Shown: in pieces, positions 47,374 to 59,000 of the stretch
Layout of the letters: every line of letters begins with the position of its first letter
Numbering within the stretch: position 1 is the first letter of the stretch
Assembly (NCBI GenBank): GCA_020747065.1
Contig: JAGMVK010000004.1
Location: forward strand, 2,108,001 to 2,172,000
DNA from: Cadophora sp. MPI-SDFR-AT-0126
Taxonomy: Eukaryota > Ascomycota > Leotiomycetes > Helotiales > Ploettnerulaceae
Direction: 5' to 3'
Length of the DNA stretch: 64,000 nucleotides
Made by a program: the position numbers and the translations under genes
Notes under the pieces: model-generated
What the model saw: only the letters and a program-made list of their open reading frames with translations
Told to the model about the DNA's origin: nothing
The model's database searches: none

Positions 47374-49508
47374 ATGGGATTTGATTCGATTGTCACGAAT
47401 GGCATTATCGTGAGTCCGACCTTTTTCATGATGTCTTCGCTTGGCGTGTTTGCTTGCTATTTTGGGCACCGAGGCAGTGACTCCAAAGTTCCCCAATGGA
47501 ATTTGGAAGACTCTTCAAGCGAGTCAAGCCTCTATGAAAGCTTTCAAGCTTGTTGAATTATTATTACAATTCTGGTCAGACTAAAAGTTTTGGCTTTTAG
47601 AGTGTCAAGTCTCATTCAGCTATACTCTGAGCCGGTGATGCAGGAGTGTTGGTTTCAAGGAGGGTTATACCTACTATGCTCTACGATTTCTATATATATT
47701 GGGAGATACCAGAAAAGCTGTCACATACGACCATAGACTGAGGAGACACTGGGCATCCCGTCCGCTCTGCCATACATAAGCCTCAGATCGGTGGATTAGT
47801 AGTTGGGTGGGTGACCACCAGCGAATACCCACTGTTGTATGTTTTTTGTTCTTTTGCCTGAGCTCCAGAGGATGGTGTAGCATAGCTCCAAGGTAGAGGA
47901 CTTAAAAGTACAGGTCTTATGCGTCAGTTCCTGATCACGAAAGGATAAACCGAGCCCTCCTTATTGAGGCTTGGAATTCTCTCTTTTTGTTTATTCTTCG
48001 AGACTCTAAGCGAAAAACTTGCTCACAAGTTCCAGGTCACAGCTAGCGATGTGCTTCCCCTCGGGATCGAGATTGGCATCATCGCTGGCAAGATTTCGTG
48101 TTTGGGGACATCCTTACCGCGAAATCAAGATACCAAGATCATCGACGCCAAGGGCGCATACATCACACCTGGAGGTGTAGACTCACATGTCCATTTCGCT
48201 CAAGATAACTCCCCGACAGGAGACAATTTCGTCACAGGAAGCAGAAGTGCCATCGCAGGTGGTAATACGACCGTTCTAGCATTTGCATCACAACTCAAGA
48301 CCGCAACTAGCGTCCTGCCTACTGTGGAAGACTATCATACTCGTGCCAAAGACCAAAGCTACTGCGATTATGGATTCCATCTCATCCTCACCAACCCCAC
48401 ACCTGAGATCATGAATAAAGAACTTCCGATATTGATGTCTCAAGGTATCACGAGTGTCAAGCTGTACATGACATACGAGCCTCTCAAGCTCGGAGACGCT
48501 GCTATCCTCGACGTCCTGATGTCTGCTCGTTCATTAGGCTTCACAACCATGGTCCACGCTGAGAACAGCGACATCATCTCACTCATCACTTCCCGTCTCG
48601 AAGCCGCAGGTCACAGCGATCCCTACTTCCACGCCATTTCTCGACCTCAAATCGCCGAGAACGAAGCTACGTACCGCATCATCAGTCTTGCCGAATTGAC
48701 AGACACGCCAATATTGATCGTGCATATGAGTTCCGAGATCGCAATGAAGCATGTCCGGAAAGCGCAGACAAGAATGCTCCCTATTCATGCGGAGACCTGC
48801 CCACAATACTTGTTCCTTCTGAGTGAGAGATTGAAGGGTAACGAACAAGATCCATTCGAAGGCGCGAAATGCGTTTGCAGTCCTCCTCTCCGCCACGATC
48901 CAAAGGATCTTGACGCCATGTGGCGTGGGATCGCAAACGGTACGTTCACGACATTCAGCTCGGATCATGCACCTTCCACATATGATCATTCTGGTGGAAA
49001 GAAACTCGGCTTGAAAGACGGGATCATGACGTATAAGAATATCCCTAATGGAGTGCCTGGTGTTGAGACGAGATTACCGCTTCTCTTCAGCCATGCGGGG
49101 ACAGAGAAGACTTCGCGATTGAGTCTCCAGCGATTTGTGCAGTTGACGAGTTCCGATCCAGCGAAGCTATACGGCCTGGAGGGCGTGAAGGGGAATATTG
49201 CCCCAGGTTGTGATGCGGATTTGGTCATATGGTATCCGGAGAGTGAGATTGAAAGCGGGGTTGTAATTGAGCAGAAGAATCTTCATCATGGTGTTGATTA
49301 TACGCCATATGAAGGTATGACTGTGAGGAATTGGCCGAGGTATACGGTTTTGAGGGGAAACATAGTTTGGGATCGGGATGGTGGTGGGGTTGTTGGTGGG
49401 GTTAAGGATGGAAGGTTTCTGGTTCGGGGGAAGGGAAAGATTGTCGTTGGAAAGATGGGGCAGGAAGCTACTGGTATGTTGGTTGATGAGAGGGATTATT
49501 GGCGGTGA
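47374..49508 (+). CDS. D-hydantoinase / dihydropyrimidinase
   Basis: Two exons, 47374-47409 and 48036-49508, give 502 aa. Exon 1 encodes only MGFDSIVTNGII and exon 2 resumes with VTASDVLPLG, the normal family N-terminus; exon 2 has no ATG before residue 138, so the small exon is needed. All metal ligands of cyclic amidohydrolases are present: His63 and His65 (DSHVHF), the carbamylated Lys154 (SVKLYMTY), His186 (VHAEN), His242 (VHMSS) and Asp322 (SSDHAP). Tyr156 and Tyr159 in KLYMTY include the residue that contacts the hydantoin ring. The enzyme opens 5-substituted hydantoins or dihydropyrimidines to N-carbamoyl amino acids. The neighbouring racemase and carbamoylase favour hydantoins. The first intron is 626 nt and contains a 5S rRNA gene. 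Confidence 0.88.
47723..47842 (+). rRNA. 5S ribosomal RNA
   Basis: A 120-nt sequence begins ACATACGACC and ends GTTGTATGT, so the terminal stem ACATAC/GTATGT pairs. Helix II pairs GACTGAGG with CCTCAGATC. The internal control region reads AGTAGTTGGGTGGGTGACCA followed by CCAGCGAATACC, as in other ascomycete 5S genes, and GGCATCCCGTCCGCTCT is also conserved. A T6 tract follows directly. It appears intact. Dispersed single 5S genes transcribed by Pol III from internal promoters are normal in filamentous fungi; the location inside an intron is not. Confidence 0.93.
47842..47847 (+). terminator. Pol III T-run terminator of the 5S gene
   Basis: Six Ts directly at the 5S 3' end, the standard Pol III termination signal. 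Confidence 0.75.
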
Positions 49509-50382
49509 GATGGAAACGGAAAGGGATCACTAAATAGTCCGTAAGAAATAGAAGTGCTTAGACGATAATTGAAGACGACTTGCCCTATGAGTGCTTAAAT
49601 GTCAATTGAAGTGTACTAGCAGAGAGAGAGGTATTTGGTTCTTGGTTCCCGCCCCCTTTCATCAACACTTGACTTGGAATACCGCTGCTCATCTCATCTC
49701 AAGATCTTTTACTTACTTTTCCCCATTTGCCTTCCACTCTGAGGTTCATTATGGCCGTCAAAGAAAGAAGGACCATTTCATGGGTGTCGAGGTCCAGAAC
49801 GATGATATCACCAATATTCATGCTGAGCATAGGAGAGCGAAACGAGATTACTCAGGTGAAGTATTCGAGCAAAAATCTCGCAGGCATTAGAGATCATTAG
49901 GTCTTTATTGAATTCTTACGAGCCTGGTTCGCTTAATTCGGTGGGCCCTTCCTTCCCGCATCTGGTTATACGGAGATGTTCACATCACAAATCAAGACAT
50001 CTTGAATGCTAAATTTAGAGTAAGGTATGGCCATGATTCTGTTATTTGAAAACAATTTTGATGAATTGTCTCTGTTGATTGTCTACTAGCCAAGTGTCTC
50101 TAAGGCATGTCCATACTGAATCATAACCTCGACGTGTCTCAACACTAGTTCCAGAAGTACCACAGCTCCACACCGTTCGTGATACATAACACAATAGAAG
50201 ACACATCCATACTCCCTCAAATTCTGGAACCTAAAAAAAACTATAACCCTTGACATAACATCACGCTTCCAGCCTCAAATGCCCCACACGATCTAATCTC
50301 TCAGTCCCCACACCCCCTCACTCTGCAATAAAGCGAAATAAGGAAAAGTCAGCATGAAAACATGACAAAGTCATCAGATCAA
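49509..50382. other. Intergenic, hydantoinase 3' side
   Basis: 874 bp with no supported coding frame, between the hydantoinase stop and tRNA-Trp. Confidence 0.4.
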
Positions 50383-50454
50383 GGACCGCTGGCGCAACGG
50401 TAGCGCGTTCGACTCCAGATCGAAAGGTTATCCGTTCAAATCGGGTGTGGTTCA
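50383..50454 (+). tRNA. tRNA-Trp (CCA)
   Basis: 72 nt including the discriminator A, without an intron. The acceptor stem GGACCGC pairs with GTGGTTC (two G-U pairs), the D stem is GCGC/GCGC, the anticodon stem TTCGA/TCGAA encloses loop CTCCAGA (anticodon CCA), and the T arm is ATCCG-TTCAAAT-CGGGT. A T5 run at 50486-50490 can terminate Pol III. It decodes UGG. Confidence 0.92.
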
Positions 50455-51027
50455 ATACCTCCGACCTGATCTGTTCAATTCTCAATTTTTCTCTTTTGCT
50501 TTTTTATCGACCATTTGACTCCACGAAGACTTTCTGAAAACTCAGGCTATGAATCTCTCCTGCTACCTACATATAGGTTGCGCGATACTTGTATTAGACG
50601 AATTTCTCTTCTTTTTTTGCAATTGAAGTTTTTGTGTGCGTTTTCATACCGGATGAATTGCGTGTGGGGTCAACATTTAAGCGACGAAAACAGGGGAGTG
50701 GGGTGAAGGGCTGCACTGTCAAGTAAACAAGCATTCCTTTCTCAATTGAAAAGAACCAAGTTTTAGGTAGAGTTTGCGTGCTCTATATATATACATGGTT
50801 TGTAGATTAGCCAGGTGGCAGGCCAAGTTGTGTTTGAGGCAAGTACAAGTGTTCTTTGAGTACGTCCTATTTGACTCGTGCCTCGTAATCAGGTATGTGT
50901 TGCTAAATGAATACGTGACACGAAGGATGAAAACTCTGATTCAATACTGTTACGAAGTGGGTTGTGGGAGAAGAACAAGCCAAGGAACAAAGAGCTGATG
51001 AATTAGAGATCGAAGGGCAAGGATCCA
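50455..51027. other. Intergenic, tRNA to HET gene
   Basis: 573 bp, A/T-rich, with no supported gene; the right end is the 3' side of the HET-domain gene. Confidence 0.4.
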
Positions 51028-52905
51028 CTACCGAATCCTAATTGTTGCCCTGTGTAGTAGATCCTCTTCAACGCATTCGTCAAGCACAGAACCATCCATG
51101 AGCCCATCAAGATACACTCCACCAACAATAGTGTAGTGATCTGTCCCCATCCGCAGTGCCAATGGCATAGGAAACCCATAGAAATGTGCAACTACATCTC
51201 CTGGCTTCATGGTTGGGACGCCGATGCCGACAAATCCAGTTTTGGTTATGACCAAATTCCTTCCACTTGCGGCCAGTGATGCAAAGGAAATCATTTGGGA
51301 AACGACACTATCGACGGAGTATCCAGCTAGGTCTTCACGTGCTTCACTTCTCTCTTTGCTTCCTAATGGTGGGGAGCCTGGGTACATGGCATGCTTCCAA
51401 CATAAGTCAAGTTTCTCATCTGTGATCGCTAGATTGCGGAGGTTGGAAGAGTCGCATGTAAAAAGCCGTCGAAAACTAGGGTAGCTTCGAATTGAATCTA
51501 ATTGAGTAGCTGATGCTCGATCAAGAGTCTCTCGACGTGCAATTGTTGAACTGAGTCCTGTGTCCAGCGCAGACAGTATTGTCTGGAGTTTCGCGCGTCC
51601 AGGTTCAATGTAATGAACGTCCTCCACGACATCCAATATCACTCCCTCCGGCATGAATACTTGCCCGTCATCAGAGAACCAGAAGTCAGGAGGCGCATGC
51701 CAAGTCCAAGCAGAATGCATGTTGAACATTGCAAAACCACCATTCCTATCGTTAGACTTTTGACTGGAGAAATCCGGGACCCATGACGGATAGCCATTCT
51801 GTTCATGTGAGAAGGAGAGAAGGCCGACCAGATGAAACTCGTCTTTTGACCCATTACAAAACCAGGTTTCCATCGTCTCTTGATATAGATCCCAGTACGA
51901 CCGCTCATAGTCGACTTTTATCCTGCTGATGTCTTCCTCACAACCAAAGCCAAGAAATCCGTAGACATAGTCATGAGGAACGGTGGCACTACGACCCATG
52001 AGTGGCGCAATGGGCACCATGAGCGTGATGTTTCTCTTTGGAGTAACATGGTTGATGTCGCGAAGTGCATTGAGGACAGAAAGCCTCTCCATTGATAAAA
52101 TGTGCTCGTCATTGTCGTCTTCTGGTGTTGCTGTTGGGAAACCCAATTTCATCGATAGCTCATGAACTCTCGTATCACCTCTATTTTGTCCAAGGATTTT
52201 AGCACCTAAAAGTCTGTCGAACAAATTCCGAAAAGTGGTGAAGAATTGAGTCCACGTAAAACAACGAGTTCCGCATTGTATCAACGGGTCTCGGACGGCA
52301 AGAGCACACTCTTGTACACACCAGACTCGAGTCCACCAGTCCCTCTTGGCAATATGCTGGAACAGCAAGCTGACTTTGCACATATCCAGTAAAAATTCGT
52401 TCAGCAACTTCTCATACTCGGGTGAGCCCTGCTGCGGTTCCGCAGGAATTCCTGTATGAAGGATAACATAAGCCAGCATCTCCGACCCGTCGTCCGCCTC
52501 TCCAAGCCAGATCAGGACTTCGCTAGCTCCCGTATAAAGCGCTCGCATCAACTGCACTTACTGAATTCTTTCTTCCATATCTGATTGGTTAATGCATATT
52601 GCATCGATCCACATCTCTTTTGGGATTGTCTCATGTCGTATGTGTCGAAGTGCAACTTCGAGATTGGCGGTTGCTTGGAATTGTACGCCTTCGACAATGA
52701 TGGGGTTTGTGGTTCCCGGACAACCCCAGACGTATGATAGAGCGGTGAACTCGGGCTTGTCGTTCAGTGATACTGTTCGGAGGGTACAACTGATTGGGTC
52801 TTCTTTTGTCCCCGGTTGAATTTGGAGAGTGCGGATTTCTTGACGGTCAGCGGAAAGTCGACTTGTGTAAGGCGACGCCTTGACTATGCTCAATTTGTCA
52901 TTCAT
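51028..52905 (-). pseudogene. HET-domain (heterokaryon incompatibility) gene broken by one in-frame stop
   Basis: One continuous minus-strand frame of 626 codons, ATG 52905 to the stop at 51028, is interrupted only by a TAA at 52560-52558. The HET domain lies before and after it: FTALSYVWG, NLEVALRHIR, MWIDAICINQSD upstream, then QLMRALYTGASEVLIWLG downstream. At the stop position relatives normally have a polar residue, usually Gln, so a CAA-to-TAA change is the simplest origin; this is a C-to-T in a CpA context, as made by RIP. The TAA also lies in CAGTAAGTGCAG, a strong donor-like sequence, but splicing here would remove conserved HET sequence. HET proteins trigger incompatibility cell death after non-self fusion. 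The rest of the frame is intact, suggesting a recent lesion, readthrough or a sequencing error. Confidence 0.7.
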
Positions 52906-53317
52906 GATCAAGGGAAAATATCATTGAGTAGCTGGGATGAAGAGCTGTATGTTCGCTGGACCTTGGCTAGATCATTGTACCGAATTGTCGTCCGACCATC
53001 TGCAGTGGGGGAAGTCCAAATAAGCGAGCGGCAGCAAACAAATCTGATTGGGACCACGTTTTGGCCGTTCGTCAAAATTTAGGGAGAATTGGTCCAGAGT
53101 TGGACTTCTAATTTGTCAATTTAGTGATGTCGAGAAGTACGCTATTGCAGGTCATAAAGTGAACTCAATCATTCTCGAAGGTAATTAGGGACATCAGCGA
53201 TGACCCGAACAGTTGAATCTTTTGGGGACTGATCTACGACCAGGCTGAAATATCTCGTAATCCACTATCAACAGCTAGGAGACTGTTTATATAATGCTTT
53301 TACGCGCCATAACCACA
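52906..53317. other. Intergenic, HET promoter / NCS1 3' end
   Basis: 412 bp without a recognisable gene. Confidence 0.4.
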
Positions 53318-55011
53318 TTAAAATGCCTTGATCCTGCTCTCACCAGCTCCCTTGCCCTCCTCATCGCTTACTCCTAGACTTGAGCCATCGACGCCATCCA
53401 TCACTTGGCCCTCCTCAAACTTCTCTTCCATCGGCCAGATTTTCCCCAGAATAATATAGATGGTGAACGAGACCACTGTCCCAATAAGCCAGCTCAAGCT
53501 GTACACATATGATGCGGTCTTGGGCACACTCATATTACCAGTAGCTCGAGCCAATCCTCCAAGATTGGGCGCGATACCGCAAGCGAAAGCGAGGAATGCT
53601 CGCAGATTGAAACCATGGAAGAAACTGTAGATGTCGGGATGGCGGTACAAGGACGCAAGGTTCAAGTGTCGGTTTCGCAAGACCCAGAAATCAGCCATCA
53701 TGATACCGGCGATGGGACCGAGAAACATGCCGTAGCCGCCGAGGAATGCAGAGAATGATGCGGCGCTGTATTGGATATTCCATGGTGTGGCAGCAATGGA
53801 AATTATGCAGCAAACATAGGCGCCTCTTCTGGTGTTGATCCAAGTGGGAAACCAGAGTGAAAGGTCATTCGAGAAGGAGACCGAATTGGCTGATATATTG
53901 GTTCCGATGACAGCAAACATCCAGCAGAGGGCTGAGAAAAATTGTGCGGCACGGTTCTCCCAGAGAAGTGAAACTTGTAGAGGGTTCCAGGTTGTGACAC
54001 CGTATATTTCTTGACAGGCAGATGTGACTGTTACTCCGAGGATACCGCACAGAGTTACCAGAAGACAGAGGCCGACGGCTTGTGTCCAGAACACTTGACG
54101 AGGATATTTTGCATATCGAGTAAAGTCGGGCATATTCAAAGCAAGTGTAGCCTTTGGTGAGATAGTAGTCGTCACGCATTGAAAGAAGACAACTGCTACT
54201 GGTGTGCCGTCGAGAATATTGGTCCCCTTGGAAAAAGTTGGGCCGAATCCCTTAGCTGATATTTTGTCAGAGGATATCCTCCAAACACAAGAGCATTACT
54301 TACCAGCAATCAAAGCCCAAATGAACAATGTCATCCCAAAGATAGGCATCACAATGGTTTTTGCCATGAACAAAAACCTCAGCTTCGATACATGAAGCCA
54401 GAGGAGAGGTAACTGAATGATGATAAACAGGAAGAAACAAAGCATTTGTGCCGAGGTAACATGCGAGCTAGCTGGAATATGATTTGGAAAGTTCTTGAAC
54501 GACGGCCATATTGCTTGCAACATCGTCTGAATGCATTGCCCTCCTTGGAAGCTCTGAGTTCCGAACCCTGATTTCTTAGTATTTGGCCTGTCGCTGGGAT
54601 GGAATTCTTACAGATGCATGCCACAACTCCTCGAACAAAAACCGCAAAGTATGCTCCCCATACGCCGAATGTTGACCTCATCAATACTGGGAAGTTGATT
54701 CCGTATATACAGCCAATGTAGCCATTCAGCATTGCAGGAACACAAACCAGAAGATGCCCAACGAGGACAGCGGTGATGGCCAGCCCAGGAGACAGTCCTT
54801 TTGTGATTGATGACGACGCAACTTGATACATAGAGATACTGAAAGCTTCAGCAATCCAGAATCCCAGAAGTGAAGGCCATGTCCATGTCCGCTCGTCAGA
54901 CTCGAAAGGTACAGGATCGAGGTCCTTGTTCGAAGGTAACCCTCCAGCACCACTTGCGAAAGACCCTGGCTCGGTATGCAACCTGAAACGTTCAACAATC
55001 TTCGGGGCCAT
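53318..55011 (-). CDS. NCS1-family permease (uracil/allantoin/hydantoin type)
   Basis: Three exons, 55011-54612, 54567-54304 and 54255-53318, give 533 aa; introns are 44 and 48 nt. Twelve helices are expected. Family features include ERTWTWPSLLGFWIAEAF before and in TM1, FPVLMRSTFGVWGAYFAVF, the TM3 segment with WFGTQSFQGG, SPKATLALNMPDFTRYAKYPRQ and the C-terminal LGGYGMFLGPIAGIMMADFWVLRNR. This is the fungal Fur/Dal4-type branch of nucleobase-cation symporter-1; the family also includes the bacterial hydantoin carrier Mhp1. It should import uracil, allantoin, uridine, thiamine-like compounds or hydantoins with a cation. The nearby racemase, hydantoinase and carbamoylase make a hydantoin or 5-substituted ring compound a reasonable candidate. 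Divergent from the NRPS-like gene. Confidence 0.88.
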
Positions 55012-56052
55012 GACCGTAGACTTTCTACAGTCTTGTCAGACGACGAAATCTGCGAACAAACGCTGGGTTGAGAAGATATGACTCTGCGCTCGTGTTGGCG
55101 ATCTCCACTTTTGCTGACAAGTGGAAAAAACTCAAAGTGTGAATCGAAAGAACAAAGTTTTGGCAGCACGATGAAGATCAGAAGTAACAAGCGCACTTAT
55201 GCCTTTCATAATTCAGTCTGACGGTATGAACTGATCTCTCGACTTCATCTCGGCCTTGCCGTTGACCCAAGCTTCTGTCCTGCCTGGGCTCCCATTCTCT
55301 AATCCTATCTTCAATGTCTTGGCATTGGCAGGGTTTGATTTCGAGAATGGGATATCAGAATTCTGACATCAGATACTGATACCGACTATCTGATACCGAT
55401 ATACTAGGGCTCACTAGTCTTATCTACATATTATTTCATACCCCAGGACGCTTCAAGTCAGACTCGTGCTATCTCTCGCCCGCCGCTAATAAACCTTGCC
55501 CGCCGCCTCTTCCAGCTACCAACGACTCGAGGAAATCCCACGAGTCCGGATAACATCAGGATGCCCAGCTTCAAGGGTCTGCTCCCCGCATGCAGAGGGT
55601 AAGAAGGGATGAACGGCCCGAATGATTCCCCGACCGCGAAGAAGCCTCCATCGATGGCAGCGGGGAGAGTTTGATATCGACCCCACCATAGATCCATGAC
55701 GCGCAAAAGAGCCGCCCGTCTCTTATGTATTCAAGTGGATATGTTTGTTCGCCCGTCATTCCCGTCTTATCTGCAATTCGCGGAGCACAGCAGCACATGG
55801 GCCTGGCGATCGCTATCTGGCACCGAATACGCCAACGAGCGTATTCCAAACTTCCTTCCAATAGGGAAGAAGAGACCATGGCGGCCCGGCCGAAAGATGG
55901 AATTGAGAGGGTGCGGAAATTCTCCTGATCCAGAGAAACGCATTTAAGGCTATTCACGGCTTCTCTTGTAGTCGTTGTCCCCGGCTTTAGTCTAAGTCAA
56001 TATTCTGCCTGTCTCTCTTCGTTGTTGACGTTTGTTGACCCTGATTTTCATC
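55012..56052. promoter_or_regulatory. Divergent promoter, NCS1 permease / NRPS-like enzyme
   Basis: 1041 bp separate the two start codons. CTTATC (GATAAG, minus) occurs at 55419-55424 and 55766-55771. A CTGATACCGATA-type near-repeat lies at about 55370-55402. No gene is seen inside. Confidence 0.5.
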
Positions 56053-59000
56053 ATGGCTCCTATGTTGATTGACCCTCCTATATCTGATCCTATTGAGCAG
56101 AAGTTAACCTCGAAATGTTCTGATCCTTTGGTTGTTCCAACACACAATGCCTCTAAGAGGCTTAGAGAGCTTTGGTGGCAGCATGGCGACCCTCATTCGA
56201 CAAGATATCAGGATCCAAGACTCGTCAGCTTGGCAGCTTTAGTCAGACATAATGGTGTAGTCTACAAGTCACAGAAAGCATATCTGCATCCAGCTACAGC
56301 AGATTCATCTACAGAATATAAATCCATGACATGGGATGAGTTCGATGTTGTTACCGAGACGATCGCATTGACATACGCGTATCAACTGGAACATGAGCTC
56401 CAGCAAGCAAACGTTTCTCAACAACAACCGACCATTGCCCTGCTTGGAGCAGGAAAGACAATCGAATACTTTTGTACTCAGCTGGCTCTTCAAAAGTTAG
56501 GTGTGAGGATTCTCCTGCTCGCTGAGTCAAATCCGCCAACTGCGTTACATTATCTTCTTGAAAGCTGCAATGCTTTGGCAGTCATTATAGATTCGAAAAA
56601 CGCCGGCACGGACACAAATGGCGTTCGAACGTTGGATATGATCGAGTCTTTACCTCAGGGCTCGGCTACAGAAGCAGAGCAGGTGGAGAATGTCAAGTTT
56701 CAAGATTTTGGGGATGTTTGGGAGAGACACTCGTTCATTATACACTCCTCTGGCTCTACTGGAATGCCAAAACCCATCATTCACACAAACAGAAGCATGA
56801 TGTTGATAGCAAGAATGTATCGTCTATTCCAGGACTTCGAAGTCGAGAACTGGTTTCTCCTCTTTCCATTGTACGTACACACTCTCCTCTGCCAACATCT
56901 CAAAATTAACTTCTTCCCAGGTATCATATTGCTGGCATATCAATCGCACTTTCGAATCTTCCCAATGGTCAGATACTGTCCTTTCCACCGCTCTCATGGC
57001 CACCTTCTTCGTCGTCCATTTTCTCTGCCTGGAAGACCCTTTCCGAGATTGGACATCCGGTCCAATGCGTTCACTGTGCGCCAACTCTTATCGAAAACAT
57101 GTATGAGTACATATCCACGAAGACCCATGACTTCAGTCCCCTCACTTCGCTCAAAATATTGCAACCGGGAGGAGCAGCTCTCTCGGACAGCATTGTGAAA
57201 GCTCTCGTCACTGCAGGTGTGAACGTCAAGACTACGTATGGCAGCACTGAGATCGGACCTCCCTTCCGGACAATTGGGCCAAGGGATAGTACCCATTGCT
57301 ACAAATTCCGGAATCTGTACCCAGACAATCCATTCCTGAAAATGGAAGAGGTTGGTGAAGGTATCTTCGAATGTGTGGTTCTCAAAGGGTTCGAGCTTGC
57401 AGCCGAGTTATGGCAAGAGACCGATGCACCTTATAGGACAAATGACATCTTCATCCAAGATCCCCCAGGTAGCGGGTATTTTACATTGCAGGGTCGTAAA
57501 GACGATATACTTGCCCATAGCAATGGCGAGAACACCAGTGCCGGACCACTGCAACTTGATGTTCAGACTGCGACCAGAGTCATTCATAAAGCACTTGCTA
57601 CTGGCCACTCTCGGCCATGTGTCAGTCTCCTCGTCGAAATAAACGAGGAATACGATCCGGATGACATATCAGTTGAAGAAGAGGTTTGGAAAGCAGTCCA
57701 GATCGTCACAGCGCGATATCCAAAGCACTCTCAGATTTTACGGTCCATGATCTACATTCTCCCTCGAGGAGCCACTCTTCCAACGACGCCAAAAGGGAAT
57801 GTCAAACGCAAAGAGGCCGAGAAAACTTTCGCAGCTGAAATCGAAGCTCTTTACTCGGATACCTTTACACCTCCATCAACGCCGCGTGGAGACGAAGAAT
57901 CACTGGCAGAGTACCTCCGATCTATCCTCTCCAGGCTCTCAAATGTTCCAGCCTCTAAGATAAGCGACTACACAACTCTCTACGACCTAGGCATCAGCTC
58001 ACTTACAGCTTTGTCGCTACGTACATCTCTGTCAAACCACCTGTCCCGTCCGATCACCATCGGCACCCTGTTCGAGAACCCATCAATTTCTAAGCTCGTA
58101 TCCGTTCTCACCCCTCCACCGTCAGATTCTGGCTCAAACGCAGAATTGGCTCCCACGAAGTCGAATTCAGCAGAGACAATCAACCGCATCATCAAGTCAC
58201 TCACATCAGAGCTGTCCTCATGGCCTCCTCGCCAACAAGAACTTTCACATCTGCCATCGTCGAAACAAACAGTTCTTCTCACTGGCTGTTCAGGCTCACT
58301 AGGCACATCACTTCTTACCACACTCTCTGCATCTTCCCAGATCAACAAAATCTACGCTCTGATACGCGGCCCATCTGCTGTAGAGAAATTGCACACATCA
58401 CTCACGCGACGTGGTCTAAATCCTTCGATCCTCGATTTGAGGAACGAGGACGGCAGCAAGAAAATCGAGGTCCTGAATTTCAGCATGCGAGATTCGCTGC
58501 TTGGACTTGATGTTGAAACGTACGCAATGCTAGCGCAAGAAGTAACTATTGTGCTTGCCGGAGCTTGGAAGATGGACTTCAATCTGCCTGTGGAGGAGTT
58601 TGAAGGGGATTGCATCAAAAGTAAGCATTGCAAACCTGTTGGTGGTTACAAACAAAGCGACTGACAATTCAATAGATACGATGTCACTCCTCCGACTCTG
58701 TCATGCTGGTCGTCCTAAGACTTTCGCATTCACAAGTAGCATCAGCACATGCATGGGGGCTGCACCTTTTTCACCAACCACGCCCTCGCTTACCATACCC
58801 GAATTACCAATCGGTTCGGATCTCTCAATTGCGTTGTCAACAGGATACGCGCAAAGTAAATATATAAGTATGTCCCCCTCTCTCCTCGGCCTCCTCCAAC
58901 CCTTCCCAGAATTAAGCTAACCTAAACACCCCCCCAGTCGAGCGTATAACCCAAACCGCATCCTCCCTCCTCTCCCTCCCCATCTCGCTCCTCCGCGTCG

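Larger units (their letters stand above)
47410..48035 (+). other. 626-nt first intron of the hydantoinase gene hosting a 5S rRNA gene
   Basis: The donor is GTGAGT directly after ...GGCATTATC, the acceptor is TTCCAG at 48035, and a CTCAC-type branch site lies about 10 nt before it. Other introns in the window are 44-160 nt, so this one is exceptionally long. The extra length surrounds the 5S gene at 47723-47842. Confidence 0.75.

Noticed and set aside
47964..48035. Upstream part of the large hydantoinase frame as coding sequence
   Set aside because: It has no ATG, does not resemble the family, and ends at a good acceptor; the small exon at 47374 supplies the expected N-terminus.
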